A stretch of 64,000 nt of DNA from assembly GCF_900130025.1 (NCBI RefSeq), contig NZ_FQXR01000009.1:33835-97834 (forward strand), given 5' to 3'. Below the pieces are notes generated by a model. The model did not search any database and had not been told where the DNA came from. It saw nothing but the letters and a program-made list of their open reading frames with translations. Of the stretch, positions 34,320 through 43,244 are shown one piece after another (the first letter of the stretch is position 1; each line of letters begins with the position of its first letter). The position numbers were made by a program, and so were the translations under genes. This DNA comes from Sporanaerobacter acetigenes DSM 13106. GTDB taxonomy: Bacteria; Bacillota; Clostridia; Tissierellales; Sporanaerobacteraceae.

Positions 34320-35933
34320 ATGACTAAAGAAAATTTTTTGAAAGGGGCAGCTATATTAGGAGCAGCAGGTATAGTGGTCAAGATATTGGGAGCATTTTAT
34401 AGGATTCCTATAGGGAACATTATAAAAACAGAGGGAATGGGATATTATCAAACAGCTTATCCTCTTTATGTGTTACTTTTGACTATATCTACATCTGGTT
34501 TTCCAGTAGCTATTGCAAAATTAGTTTCTGAAAAAAGAGCATTGGGGGATTTCAGGGGTGCTCATAAAGTCTTTAAAGTAGCATTGGCAGGACTTTTTAT
34601 ATGCGGTATTATCACTAGTTTTCTTGTATATACTTTCGCAGAAAATATTGTTGAGTCATTAGGAAATAAAAATGCCTACTATGCTCTAATAGCATTGGTT
34701 CCAGCACTTTTTTTTGTACCAATGATGTCTGCTTTTAGAGGCTATTTTCAAGGTAGACAATCTATGACCCCTACGGCTATTTCACAAATATCTGAACAGA
34801 GTTTTAGAGTGGCTGCAGGACTGTTTTTTACTTATTACTTATTAGATCGTGGGATTCCAATTGCAGCAGGAGGAGCTTCTTTTGGGGGTTCTATAGGTGC
34901 TATTGCAGGTACACTAGCTATATTTATAATTTATTTGTCTAAAAAAGGTGAAATCAATGAGGAAATTGAAAGTAGTAAAAATGTAGAAGAAGAAACTACA
35001 GGAAAAATTATTAAAAGTTTATTGGCAATAGCTATTCCTATAACCATTGGAGCATCTATTGCACCAATTATGGATACTATAGATGCAGCCATAGTCATGA
35101 AAAGACTACAATTTGTTGGTTTTAGCGAATTTGAAGCCAATGATTTGTATGGTCAACTTAAAGGACTTGCTCAAACTTTAATTAATTTACCTCAAGTTTT
35201 TTCCATGGCATTGGCAATAAGTTTGGTTCCAGCTATTTCAGAAGCTCATGCTAAAAAACAATATGGGGAAATACGAAGTATAGTATCTTCGGGGGTAAGA
35301 GTTACATTACTTATTGGACTTCCAGCAGCTTTTGGACTTTTTGTTCTTGCAAAACCTATAATTAGACTATTATACTTTAAGAATACAGCAGAAGCATTAA
35401 ATAGTACTGGAGAGATACTTATGTATCTATCTTTTGGTGTTATATTTTTAACTTTAGTTCAATCGCTAACAGCTATACTTCAAGGAATAGGGAGACCAAT
35501 TATTCCAGTTAGAAATTTAGCTGTAGGTGCAGTTGCAAAGATAGTTCTTGCTTATGTATTGACGGGAATACCTAGTATCAATGTCAAAGGGTCAGCTATA
35601 AGTACGGTTGTAGCTTATTTAATAGCCAGCACTCTTGATTTAATCAGTGTAAAAAAATATACGAAAATCAAATTTAATATAGGAGAAGTATTTATAAGAC
35701 CATTTATTTCAGCTGTAGGCATGGCAGTCATAGCTAAAGTAAGCCATATCTTGTTTTATTCTCTTATAGGTGATAAATTAGCGACTATTATAGCCATATT
35801 CATGGGTATAATAACTTATTTCTTACTTCTCATGAGGACTGGTTCTTTAACTTATGAAGATTTTAAATTGTTGCCTAAAGGTGAAAAAATGGCTAAAACT
35901 TTAGTGAAACTCAAATTATTAAGAATCAGCTAA
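34320..35933 (+). CDS. SpoVB/YabM-like lipid flippase (MOP superfamily)
   Basis: A 537-residue protein with about fourteen membrane segments, in the polysaccharide-transporter branch of the MOP superfamily. The opening FLKGAAILGAAGIVVKILGAFYRIPIGNIIKTEGMGYYQ (pieces FLKGAAILGAAG and AFYRIPIGNII) and FRGYFQGRQSMTPTAISQISEQ near residue 141 are typical of SpoVB and YabM. It probably flips a lipid-linked wall or cortex precursor. Position between spoVT and mazG equals yabM of B. subtilis. ATG 34320 follows TAGGAGGAA. Confidence 0.88.
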   Translation: MTKENFLKGAAILGAAGIVVKILGAFYRIPIGNIIKTEGMGYYQTAYPLYVLLLTISTSGFPVAIAKLVSEKRALGDFRGAHKVFKVALAGLFICGIITSFLVYTFAENIVESLGNKNAYYALIALVPALFFVPMMSAFRGYFQGRQSMTPTAISQISEQSFRVAAGLFFTYYLLDRGIPIAAGGASFGGSIGAIAGTLAIFIIYLSKKGEINEEIESSKNVEEETTGKIIKSLLAIAIPITIGASIAPIMDTIDAAIVMKRLQFVGFSEFEANDLYGQLKGLAQTLINLPQVFSMALAISLVPAISEAHAKKQYGEIRSIVSSGVRVTLLIGLPAAFGLFVLAKPIIRLLYFKNTAEALNSTGEILMYLSFGVIFLTLVQSLTAILQGIGRPIIPVRNLAVGAVAKIVLAYVLTGIPSINVKGSAISTVVAYLIASTLDLISVKKYTKIKFNIGEVFIRPFISAVGMAVIAKVSHILFYSLIGDKLATIIAIFMGIITYFLLLMRTGSLTYEDFKLLPKGEKMAKTLVKLKLLRIS

Positions 35934-35957
35934 TAATATACAAAGGAGAAGATATTT

Positions 35958-37433
35958 ATGAGTAAGATATATATTATAGGTCTTGGTCCTGGCGATATAA
36001 ACTCCTTAAGCTTAGGGGCTGTTAAGAGACTTCAAAGTGGAGAATTAAATGTTTTAAGAACCGAAGTTCATCCAACGGTTGAATATTTAAAGGAAAATAA
36101 AATACCATATACTTCCTATGATTTTGTATATGAAAATGGAGAAGATTTCAGTGAAGTTTACAATTTTATTGTTTCTGATTTACTTGAAAAGGCAAAAAAA
36201 TACAATTCTATAAATTATTTTGTTCCTGGGAATCCATTAGTGGCTGAAAAGACTGTGGATTTATTGTTGAAAAAAAGAGAGAACCAAAATATCGAAATGG
36301 AAATTATTCCAGGGATGAGTTTTATAGATCCTATTATAGTGGCAGTAGGTCATGATCCGATAAATGGATTAAAAATCATAGATGGATTAAACATAAAAGG
36401 ACAATATGTCGATATAAATATAGGAAATGTAATTACTCAAGTTTATAATAAGAGAATTGCTTCACAAGTAAAATTAGAATTGTCCGAAGTATATGGGGAT
36501 GATTATGAAATTTGTGTTATAAACAGTGCTGGAGTTCCTTATAAAGAGCAAATATTTAAAATTCCAATATATAAATTAGATAGAATGGAAGAAATCAGCT
36601 ATTTAACAAGTATATATATTCCTAAAGTGGATAAAATAAATAAAAAAATTTATGATATGAGTGATTTATTGACTATAATGGGAACACTTAGAGGTGATGA
36701 AGGATGTCCTTGGGATATAGAACAGACTCATAAATCCATTAGGGAATGTGTAGTTGAAGAAGCTTATGAAGTAGTCAATGCAATAGATGAAGATGACATG
36801 GAAAATTTATGTGAAGAACTAGGTGATATTCTACTTCAAGTTGTATTTCATAGTGATATAGCTAAGGATGAAGGTTATTTTAATATATGGGATGTAATCA
36901 CTGGGATTTGTAATAAATTAATATTTAGACATCCTCATGTTTTTGGAGAAAAAAAAGTAGAAAATTGTGATGAAGTAGTATATAATTGGAATGAAATGAA
37001 ATTTAAGAAAAGAAACATTGAAAGCTATACAGATAGGCTAAAAGAAATTTCACATTTACCTTCTCTTATGAGAAGCTTTAAAATTCAAGAAAGAGCAGCT
37101 GATATTGGTTTTGATTGGGATGATGTAAGTGGAGCTATTGATAAGGTAGATGAAGAATATCATGAAGTAATTGAGGCTTTAAATGTATCTAAAGGTGGTG
37201 ATATGGGAAAAGTAGAGAGTGAACTTGGAGATTTATTATTTGCTGTAGTGAATGTATGTAGATTTTTAGATATTAATCCAGAAATAGCACTTAACAAGAC
37301 GATTAACAAGTTTATTGAAAGATTTGATTTTATGGAAAAGAAGAGTAAAGAAAACAATAAAGATTTAAAAGACATGACATTAGAAGAAATGGATATGCTA
37401 TGGAATAGAGCAAAAATACATAAAAACAAATAA
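35958..37433 (+). CDS. yabN: Tetrapyrrole methylase-MazG fusion (YabN-type)
   Basis: A 491-residue fusion. Residues 1-220 are a tetrapyrrole methylase-like domain (IYIIGLGPGDINSLSLG, NYFVPGNPLVAEKT, IIPGMSFIDPII). Residues 235-490 are MazG, a nucleoside triphosphate pyrophosphohydrolase, with two copies of the fold: CPWDIEQTHKSIRECVVEEAYEV with LCEELGDILLQVVFH near 287, and VDEEYHEVIEAL with VESELGDLLFAVVNV near 420. Metal-binding EExxE/ExxD residues are present. It likely cleans non-canonical nucleotides; the role of the methylase part is unknown. ATG 35958 follows AAAGGAGAA. Confidence 0.93.
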   Translation: MSKIYIIGLGPGDINSLSLGAVKRLQSGELNVLRTEVHPTVEYLKENKIPYTSYDFVYENGEDFSEVYNFIVSDLLEKAKKYNSINYFVPGNPLVAEKTVDLLLKKRENQNIEMEIIPGMSFIDPIIVAVGHDPINGLKIIDGLNIKGQYVDINIGNVITQVYNKRIASQVKLELSEVYGDDYEICVINSAGVPYKEQIFKIPIYKLDRMEEISYLTSIYIPKVDKINKKIYDMSDLLTIMGTLRGDEGCPWDIEQTHKSIRECVVEEAYEVVNAIDEDDMENLCEELGDILLQVVFHSDIAKDEGYFNIWDVITGICNKLIFRHPHVFGEKKVENCDEVVYNWNEMKFKKRNIESYTDRLKEISHLPSLMRSFKIQERAADIGFDWDDVSGAIDKVDEEYHEVIEALNVSKGGDMGKVESELGDLLFAVVNVCRFLDINPEIALNKTINKFIERFDFMEKKSKENNKDLKDMTLEEMDMLWNRAKIHKNK

Positions 37434-37531
37434 TTTGATAAAAACTACTAAAAATAAGAAGGAATTTTGAAATCAACGTAGAATAAGCAATATGAGCTAT
37501 TTTAAACATTTATATGAGGAGGAATTAAATT

Positions 37532-37810
37532 ATGAACAAATCTGAATTAGTTGCTAGTATGGCTGAAAAAGGAAATTTGACTAAAAAAGATGCAGAAAGT
37601 GCTTTAAATGCATTTATGAAGGCTGTTGAAGAAGCATTATCAAATGGAGAAAAGGTTCAACTTGTTGGATTTGGTACTTTTGAAGTAAGAGAAAGAAAAG
37701 CTAGAGAAGGAAGAAATCCAAGAAATCCTGAAGAAATTATCAATATTCCAGCTTCAAAAGCCCCAGTATTTAAAGCAGGAAAAGCTTTAAAAGAATCAGT
37801 AAATAAGTAA
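37532..37810 (+). CDS. hup: HU-family DNA-binding protein
   Basis: A 92-residue histone-like protein that bends and compacts DNA. NKSELVASMAEKGNLTKKDAE begins it (quoted NKSELVASMAEKG), and the DNA-binding arm contains VGFGTFEVRERKAREGRNPR with the conserved proline in NPEEIINIPASKAPVFKAGK. Length is normal. ATG 37532 follows GAGGAGG, and a strong terminator follows the stop. Confidence 0.97.
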   Translation: MNKSELVASMAEKGNLTKKDAESALNAFMKAVEEALSNGEKVQLVGFGTFEVRERKAREGRNPRNPEEIINIPASKAPVFKAGKALKESVNK

Positions 37811-37839
37811 AAAAAGTCAGGTCATTGACCTGACTTTTT
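37808..37839 (+). terminator. Terminator of hup
   Basis: AAAAAAAGTCAGGTCA and TGACCTGACTTTTTT form a long stem with a T-tract. The 5' arm overlaps the stop codon. Confidence 0.92.
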
Positions 37840-37855
37840 TATGAGGAGTGGTCTT

Positions 37856-38095
37856 ATGAGAATTGACAAATATCTAAAGAATTCGAGAATTATAAAAAGA
37901 AGGACTGTAGCTAAGGAGGCTTGTGAGCAGGGAAGAGTATTTCTAAATGGGAAAGCTGCTAAGCCTGGAGATGAAGTAGAAGTAGGAGATAATATAGAAA
38001 TAAATTTTGGGAATGCTTCTAGGAAAATTCAAATATTAAGAGTAGATGATAATGTGTCTAAGGACAAGGCACAAGACTTATACAAAGAATTATAA
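37856..38095 (+). CDS. rqcP: S4-domain ribosome quality-control factor
   Basis: A 79-residue S4-domain RNA-binding protein (YabO/RqcP, Hsp15 family) that supports C-terminal alanine tailing on stalled 50S subunits with RqcH. RIDKYLKNSRIIKRRTVAKEACEQGRVFLNGK shows the S4 fold (pieces RIDKYLKNSRIIKRRT and GRVFLNGK). An upstream ATG at 37841 overlaps the terminator tail; AGGAGTGG points to ATG 37856. It has the conserved place between hup and yabP. Confidence 0.93.
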   Translation: MRIDKYLKNSRIIKRRTVAKEACEQGRVFLNGKAAKPGDEVEVGDNIEINFGNASRKIQILRVDDNVSKDKAQDLYKEL

Positions 38096-38124
38096 AAGCC
38101 TTTTAGGAATAAAGGCTTTTTTTT
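38094..38124 (+). terminator. Terminator of rqcP
   Basis: AAAAGCCTTT and AAAGGCTTTT pair, followed by a long T-tract; the 5' arm begins at the stop codon. Confidence 0.88.
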
Positions 38125-38164
38125 ATTCATATTATGTATTAGAAAAATTATAGGGGGAATAGCT

Positions 38165-38446
38165 GTGGGTGAAAATGATATTGGTTTAAAAAATCAAAAT
38201 ATATATTTAGAAGACAGGACAAATCTTACAATTACAGGGGTAGAACAAGTTGAAAGTTTCAATGACAATACTATTATTTTGATTACAATAAGAGGGGGTA
38301 TGACAATAAAGGGAGAAGAACTTAATATAAATAAATTAAATTTAGAAGATGGAAATGTCAAAATAGATGGGACAATAAATGGCATCTTATATAACAATAA
38401 AGATTCAAATTCAAAAGGCAAATTATTTGAGAAGATGTTTAAATAA
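38165..38446 (+). CDS. yabP: Spore cortex/coat assembly protein YabP
   Basis: A 93-residue YabP/YqfC family protein of small beta-rich fold, needed for sporulation in B. subtilis. NIYLEDRTNLTITGVEQVESFNDNTIIL (pieces NIYLEDRTNLTITGVE and SFNDNTIIL) is the family signature, followed by TIKGEELNINKLNLEDG. Start is GTG 38165 after TAGGGGGA. Its stop overlaps an ATG of the yabQ frame, so the pair is coupled, as in other spore formers. Confidence 0.94.
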   Translation: MGENDIGLKNQNIYLEDRTNLTITGVEQVESFNDNTIILITIRGGMTIKGEELNINKLNLEDGNVKIDGTINGILYNNKDSNSKGKLFEKMFK

Positions 38447-38463
38447 TGTCGAGGATCATAAAT

Positions 38464-38940
38464 ATGGATAATTCTATCAAAGTTCAAATATATGTATTTT
38501 TAAGTGTTTTTTATGGAGGATTGATAATTGGGTTTATATACGATATATATAGGGCCTTTAGATATTATTTAAAGCCTAAAAAAGTTGCAACAATTTTGGG
38601 AGATTTTATATTTTGGATAGTAGTAGTTATAATTACTTTTTATATGCTTATAAAGAGTAATTTTGGCGAAATTAGGGGATATGTATTTGTAGGAATACTT
38701 TTAGGTGTATATATATATTTAAAAGTGTTAAGTAAGCTTATTTATCCATTGTTTATAAAAATATTGAAAGTATTACATGTGTTTTTCAATAAAATATTTC
38801 ATGTAGTACTTTATCCACTTAATTTAATTAAAAAGCTACTTATGCCACATGTAAATAAAGTAAAAAAAGTCAATAGTGTTTCCAAAGACACAGTTAAAAA
38901 TATGAATAAATACATAAATATAATTTCTAAAAAGAAATAG
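38464..38940 (+). CDS. yabQ: Spore cortex biosynthesis membrane protein YabQ
   Basis: A 158-residue membrane protein of the YabQ family, essential for the spore cortex and found in the outer forespore membrane. VQIYVFLSVFYGGLIIGFIYDIYRAFRYY (pieces FYGGLIIGFIYDIYRAFR) is the family signature, followed by two or three more membrane segments and a Lys-rich tail. The frame is open from ATG 38446, which overlaps the yabP stop, but GAGGAT eight bases before ATG 38464 fits better and matches the usual family start. Confidence 0.92.
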   Translation: MDNSIKVQIYVFLSVFYGGLIIGFIYDIYRAFRYYLKPKKVATILGDFIFWIVVVIITFYMLIKSNFGEIRGYVFVGILLGVYIYLKVLSKLIYPLFIKILKVLHVFFNKIFHVVLYPLNLIKKLLMPHVNKVKKVNSVSKDTVKNMNKYINIISKKK

Positions 38941-38987
38941 AGGATTTTTTAATTTGATGTAGAATAGATACAAAAGAGGTGATACTT

Positions 38988-39314
38988 ATGGCAAAACATA
39001 AGAAAAAGAATGTAAAGAAATTTAGAATAAGGCATCTCATTATTTTGGTGTTTGGAATCTACATATGTACAACTTTAATATCTCAAAGAAAGATGCTCAA
39101 AAATCTCAATGCAGAAAAAGTAGAAATGGAAAATGAAGTTAAAACATTAAATACAGAAATAAATGAAATCAATAAGGAGATAAAAAATAGTGATTCATTG
39201 GAGTTTGTAGAAAAAGTGGCAAGAGAAGAATTAAAAATGCTTAAGCCAAGGGAAATTATTTATATAGATAAAAGTAAAAATAAGGATCCGTTTTTGAAAA
39301 AAAGTAGGAAATAA
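38988..39314 (+). CDS. divIC: Cell-division protein DivIC/FtsB-like
   Basis: A 108-residue bitopic septum protein. Residues 1-13 are basic and cytosolic, residues 15-31 cross the membrane (RHLIILVFGIYICTTLI), and residues 37-70 form a coiled coil (KNLNAEKVEMENEVKTL). SLEFVEKVAREELKMLKPREIIYI is the conserved C-terminal segment (quoted EFVEKVAREELKMLKP). It partners FtsL and FtsQ/DivIB. GTG 38979 overlaps the AGAGGTGA site, so ATG 38988 is the start. Confidence 0.92.
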   Translation: MAKHKKKNVKKFRIRHLIILVFGIYICTTLISQRKMLKNLNAEKVEMENEVKTLNTEINEINKEIKNSDSLEFVEKVAREELKMLKPREIIYIDKSKNKDPFLKKSRK

Positions 39315-39390
39315 ACTAGATTGACATATACTATTTTCTAATATATACTAGATAGAAGATAAATATTTATTAAGGAGGAATCATTTATTT

Positions 39391-39807
39391 ATGCCCGTAG
39401 CTGTTGGAGAAGTAGTTGAAGGTACCGTTACAGGTATAACAAATTTTGGTGCATTCATTCAACTACCAGAAGGAAAAACTGGATTAGTTCACATTTCTGA
39501 GATATCAGAAGATTATGTAGAAAAGGTAAGCGATTATTTAAAAAAAGATCAAAGAGTTAAAGTAAAAGTATTATCTATAAGTAAAGAGGGGAAAATAAGT
39601 CTTTCTATTAGACAAGCTAAGCCAAAGTCAAATAACCCTGTTGAAATTGACTGGGGCAAAACTGATGATAAACAGAAATTTATGTCATTTGAGGATAAGC
39701 TTTCTAAGTTTTTAAAAGAGAGTAATGAAAGACAAGATCAATTAAAGAGTAGAGAGTCCAAAAGAGGTTCTGGCTCAAAACCTCGTAGTAAAAGCTTGGC
39801 AGATTAA
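39391..39807 (+). CDS. yabR: S1-domain RNA-binding protein (YabR-like)
   Basis: A 138-residue protein. Residues 1-76 form an S1 domain (VGEVVEGTVTGITNFGAFIQ, GLVHISEISEDYVEKVSDYL, VKVKVLSISKEGKISLSIRQ), close to polynucleotide phosphorylase-type S1 domains. Residues 77-138 are a charged, Ser/Lys/Arg-rich tail likely to be disordered. RNA or ribosome binding is expected, but the role is not well defined. ATG 39391 follows AAGGAGGAA. Confidence 0.93.
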   Translation: MPVAVGEVVEGTVTGITNFGAFIQLPEGKTGLVHISEISEDYVEKVSDYLKKDQRVKVKVLSISKEGKISLSIRQAKPKSNNPVEIDWGKTDDKQKFMSFEDKLSKFLKESNERQDQLKSRESKRGSGSKPRSKSLAD

Positions 39808-39829
39808 AACCGGATTTATCCGGTTTTTT
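39806..39829 (+). terminator. Terminator of the divIC-yabR segment
   Basis: AAAACCGGAT and ATCCGGTTTT pair and are followed by TT, directly at the stop codon. Confidence 0.88.
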
Positions 39830-39890
39830 GTTTTAGGTTAAATTATAGAGAATAGACAAAAAAATATTTAATGTATAAATTTTGACATTG

Positions 39891-39938
39891 GATGGAGATT
39901 TTTAATACTTTAAGCTTAAAGTATTAAAAATCTCCATC
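39891..39938. repeat. Perfect 48-base palindrome in the yabR-spoIIE gap
   Basis: The 24 bases from 39891 are exactly reverse-complementary to the 24 bases ending at 39938, with no loop; the centre is AAGCTT. There is no T-tract, so it is not a normal terminator. The rest of the 299-base gap (39808-40106) holds the yabR terminator at the left and the spoIIE promoter at the right, with no visible gene. Confidence 0.95.
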
Positions 39939-40006
39939 ATATAGCCTTAAAGCGGATTGCTTTAATTTAAATAAATTGTAGGATATTATAATATATATTA
40001 TTCTAA

Positions 40007-40016
40007 TATGTCTAAA
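40007..40016 (+). promoter_or_regulatory. Possible Spo0A box upstream of spoIIE
   Basis: TATGTCTAAA differs at two positions from the 0A-box consensus TTTGTCGAAA and lies about 26 bases before the spoIIE -35 box. A second, weaker match, TTTTGTCAAT on the minus strand, overlaps the -35 box. Weak on its own; the promoter architecture is the stronger argument. Confidence 0.45.
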
Positions 40017-40041
40017 AATTCTTTTTGCAAGGCAACTAGTA

Positions 40042-40074
40042 TTGACAAAAATCTCAAATCTTATTTGATATTAT
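40042..40074 (+). promoter_or_regulatory. Spo0A-type promoter of spoIIE with 21-base spacer
   Basis: A consensus TTGACA at 40042-40047 and TATTAT at 40069-40074 are separated by 21 bases, not 17. B. subtilis spoIIE and spoIIG promoters have the same abnormal spacing, 21-22 bases, and need phosphorylated Spo0A with SigA. The spoIIE start lies 32 bases downstream. Confidence 0.75.
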
Positions 40075-40106
40075 AGTCATGAAAAAATAAATAGGGGTGA
40101 TTTTTC

Positions 40107-42455
40107 ATGACTACTAGAACTGAAAGTGTATCTCTTAATGAAAAGAGAGCTTTGCAAAAGATTTCTTTTAACGGAATCCAAATTGTTATAGCAATACTGG
40201 GTTTTTTCATATCCAGAGCTTCAATCATTAATGGTATGACACCTTTTGGGATTTCATTTTTAACTGCAAGTTTAGGCAGGAGCTTTTCAATTGCGGCATT
40301 GATTTCTTCAATTTTAGGTTTACTAAGTTTTCATGGTTTTAATTCTTATAGTTATCTAATCTCTTCTGGAATAATATTTACATTGTTTGCTCTATATACA
40401 AAGGAAAAAGAGATATCTATTTTTAAAACATCGTTGTTTTCATCTTTTATCTTTGTTGGAGTAAATATATTTAAAACCATTATATTGAAAAATTTCTATA
40501 TTTATGATTTCCTAATGATATTTTTTGAGGGGTTGGTAATATTTACTCTATCATATATATTTTCTTATGGACTTCCAAAAGAAACTGTAAGAAAGACTAA
40601 ATTTACCAACGAAGAGGTCATATGCGTATTTATAACTTTGTCATTAGCAATTTCTGGGCTAACTGATTTTGAGATTTTTAGTTTGTCATTTAAAAATCTT
40701 TTGAGTATATTTTTTGTGATGACTTCAGGATATATATATGGAGCAGCTTTGGGAGCAGGAATGGGAATATCAGTAGGAATGATTTCTTATCTATCTCAAA
40801 GTGATATGCCATTTTTATTAGCTATATTTGGTTTAGGTGGGTTGTTGTCGGGAGTATTCAGAGATTTGGGCAAATTTGGGACTATATTAGGTTTTGTTTT
40901 GGCAAACAGTATTATGAGTTTTTATATAAATGGATATAGTACAAGCTTTTTAAGCTATTATGAGTTAGCTATTGCTTGTGGCCTTTTCTACATTTTTTCT
41001 AACTATATGAAAGAAAATTTTTTATTTATACCTTTAAGTGTGTCATCTTTAGATAACAATGATATATATAGTGAAAGAACTAAAGAATTGACAACTAAAA
41101 AACTTAAATATATTTCTGAAGTATTTAAAGACTTGGGAGGTATATTTAAAAAGGTTTCTTACAATGAAGAAGTATATACAGACAATATAACTAAGTTTAT
41201 AAATTGTGTAGCAAATGATGTGTGCAAAAATTGTTCTATGAATGTATTTTGTTGGAAGGATGATTTTTATACTACCTATTGTTCTATATTTGATCTTATA
41301 GCTTCAATGGAAATGACTGGTGGCATAGATGAGGAGAATTTGCCGGAACTTTTTAAAAATACTTGCATAAATACTGAAGAAATACTTGACAAGACCCATA
41401 GATTGTTCGATTTATATAAAGTAAATTATACTTGGGAAAAGAGAATGGCAGAAAATAGAAAACTTGTTGCGGAGCAATTGAGTGGTATTTCAAATATTAT
41501 GGAGGGACTCATGAAAGATATAGATAAGTCTCCAGTGTTTAAGGAAGATGTTGAAATGCAGATATATTCTTCATTGAAATCTCAGAGGGTAAATATAAAA
41601 AATGTCATGGTGGCTGAATACAGTGAAGAAGATTTTGAGATATATTTAGAAGTAGGAAAATGTTTCAAAGGAGAAAATAGCTTAGAAAATGTTAGAGATA
41701 TTGTCTCAGAGGTTGTAGGAATACCTTTAAAAGGAGATTTCACAGTTGATACAATGAAGGCTCGAGAAGTCAATAGATATAAATTGATAAAAGCTAATAG
41801 ATATGGAGCTATAACGAGAATTGCAAAAAATAGTGAATCTTTTAATGTTGTTTCGGGAGATAGCTATACTTTTGGAGAAGAGGGGAACAATTATTTTGCA
41901 GCTTTAAGTGATGGCATGGGAATAGGAAGACGAGCCAATTTTGAAAGTACTATTGCTATATCTCTATTGGAAAAATTTTTGGAAGCAGGATTTGATAAAG
42001 AGATTGCTTTAAAAACTATAAATTCAATTCTCATGCTGAAATCAGAAGAAGAGATTTTTACTACATTGGATATTTCAACAATAGATTTGTATTCGGGAAA
42101 ACTTCAAACAATAAAGACGGGAGCCGCACCAACCTTTATAAAGAAAAAGGATAGAGTTCTGGTCATAGATTCAAATTCTCTTCCTGTTGGAATGCTTAAG
42201 GATGTAGATTTAGAAATTTATGAAGAATATTTAGATGATGGAGATTTCATAATCATGATGTCAGATGGGGTTTTAGAGTCAAATGAGGATGCAAACAATA
42301 AGGAAAAATGGATAATTGATATAATTGCCAATATAGATAGTTTCAATCCTCAGACTGTTGCCAATATGCTAATGAAGGAAGCTAAAAAGGCTTGCCATGA
42401 TGAGATAAAAGATGATATGACGGTACTTGTAACTAAAGTATGGAAGATAAAATGA
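40107..42455 (+). CDS. spoIIE: Stage II sporulation serine phosphatase
   Basis: A 782-residue membrane phosphatase that dephosphorylates SpoIIAA and thereby activates SigF in the forespore; it also sits at the polar septum. Residues 20-310 contain about ten membrane segments. A central region with a cysteine cluster (CVANDVCKNCSMNVFCW near residue 369) and coiled coil follows. The PP2C domain fills the last 220 residues: VVSGDSYTFG, ALSDGMGIGRRANFEST, IMMSDGVLES and DDMTVLVTKVW. ATG 40107 follows AGGGGTGA. The promoter has the Spo0A-type spacing. Confidence 0.97.
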   Translation: MTTRTESVSLNEKRALQKISFNGIQIVIAILGFFISRASIINGMTPFGISFLTASLGRSFSIAALISSILGLLSFHGFNSYSYLISSGIIFTLFALYTKEKEISIFKTSLFSSFIFVGVNIFKTIILKNFYIYDFLMIFFEGLVIFTLSYIFSYGLPKETVRKTKFTNEEVICVFITLSLAISGLTDFEIFSLSFKNLLSIFFVMTSGYIYGAALGAGMGISVGMISYLSQSDMPFLLAIFGLGGLLSGVFRDLGKFGTILGFVLANSIMSFYINGYSTSFLSYYELAIACGLFYIFSNYMKENFLFIPLSVSSLDNNDIYSERTKELTTKKLKYISEVFKDLGGIFKKVSYNEEVYTDNITKFINCVANDVCKNCSMNVFCWKDDFYTTYCSIFDLIASMEMTGGIDEENLPELFKNTCINTEEILDKTHRLFDLYKVNYTWEKRMAENRKLVAEQLSGISNIMEGLMKDIDKSPVFKEDVEMQIYSSLKSQRVNIKNVMVAEYSEEDFEIYLEVGKCFKGENSLENVRDIVSEVVGIPLKGDFTVDTMKAREVNRYKLIKANRYGAITRIAKNSESFNVVSGDSYTFGEEGNNYFAALSDGMGIGRRANFESTIAISLLEKFLEAGFDKEIALKTINSILMLKSEEEIFTTLDISTIDLYSGKLQTIKTGAAPTFIKKKDRVLVIDSNSLPVGMLKDVDLEIYEEYLDDGDFIIMMSDGVLESNEDANNKEKWIIDIIANIDSFNPQTVANMLMKEAKKACHDEIKDDMTVLVTKVWKIK

Positions 42456-42460
42456 AGCTG

Positions 42461-42490
42461 ACCCCCTTAGTCAACATAGACCAAGGGGGT
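42461..42490 (+). terminator. Terminator of spoIIE
   Basis: ACCCCCTTAGTC and GACCAAGGGGGT pair (one bulge), with an AT-rich stretch after it. Confidence 0.8.
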
Positions 42491-42542
42491 ATAAAATTTT
42501 TAAATATGTCAATACTCCTTTAAAAAATATAGGAGTGATATA

Positions 42543-43235
42543 ATGTCAATCAAACAGATAATGCTTATTACAGATGGAGAATCAAATGTGGGGGTTAGTC
42601 CCATAGAAGTAGCTAAAATAGCTAAAAAGAATGATATAGTTGTAAATACCATAGGAATTGTGAAGAACAAAGATATAGAAGAGCCCTTAAGAGAAGTTGA
42701 AGAAGTTGCTTTAAATGGAGGGGGCATTTGTGAAATAACTAGTCTGGAAAGTTTAGAGAAAGTTTTAAGTATGGTTACAGTTCAGTCTATTCACAGGACA
42801 ATAGAAGAAGTAGTTAATAAAGAGTTAAGAGAAATAATAGACAAGGATATAAAAGAAATTTCTCCAAAAGAAAGAAAGAAAATAGTTGAGATGATGGATA
42901 AATTAGGTGATGAAGTATCTATAAAATGTTTAATGATATTAGATACTAGCGGAAGCATGAAATATAAAATAAATGTAGCCAAAAGAAGTATTTTGGAACT
43001 TTTTAGATTTTTAAAAGAAAGGTCAGGAGAGACGGAAATAGGTATTATTACTTATCCTGGAGAGGAAGGTTTTTATAATATACTTTGTGATTTTACTCAG
43101 GATATAAATTATTTAGAAGAGAAAATAGAAAAGATTTCAATTGGAGGCACTACCCCTACAGGTCCGGCTTTAGAAGGTGGAATAGATATGATACTGGGAA
43201 AAGAAAAAAATGTTCTTTCCGAGTATATGGTGTAG
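42543..43235 (+). CDS. yabS: von Willebrand factor A domain protein YabS
   Basis: A 230-residue protein of the YabS type, located between spoIIE and the kinase exactly as in B. subtilis. The N-terminal part (IKQIMLITDGESNVGVSPIEVAKIAKK) looks like the end of a VWA fold, and a second VWA begins near residue 128 with the metal-ion site ILDTSGSMKYK (D-x-S-x-S pattern read as DTSGS) and later GGTTPTGPALEGG. Function unknown; it may bind a protein partner and, by location, could relate to the kinase PrkD. ATG 42543 follows AGGAGTGA. Confidence 0.9.
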   Translation: MSIKQIMLITDGESNVGVSPIEVAKIAKKNDIVVNTIGIVKNKDIEEPLREVEEVALNGGGICEITSLESLEKVLSMVTVQSIHRTIEEVVNKELREIIDKDIKEISPKERKKIVEMMDKLGDEVSIKCLMILDTSGSMKYKINVAKRSILELFRFLKERSGETEIGIITYPGEEGFYNILCDFTQDINYLEEKIEKISIGGTTPTGPALEGGIDMILGKEKNVLSEYMV

Positions 43236-43244
43236 GTGAATTGG

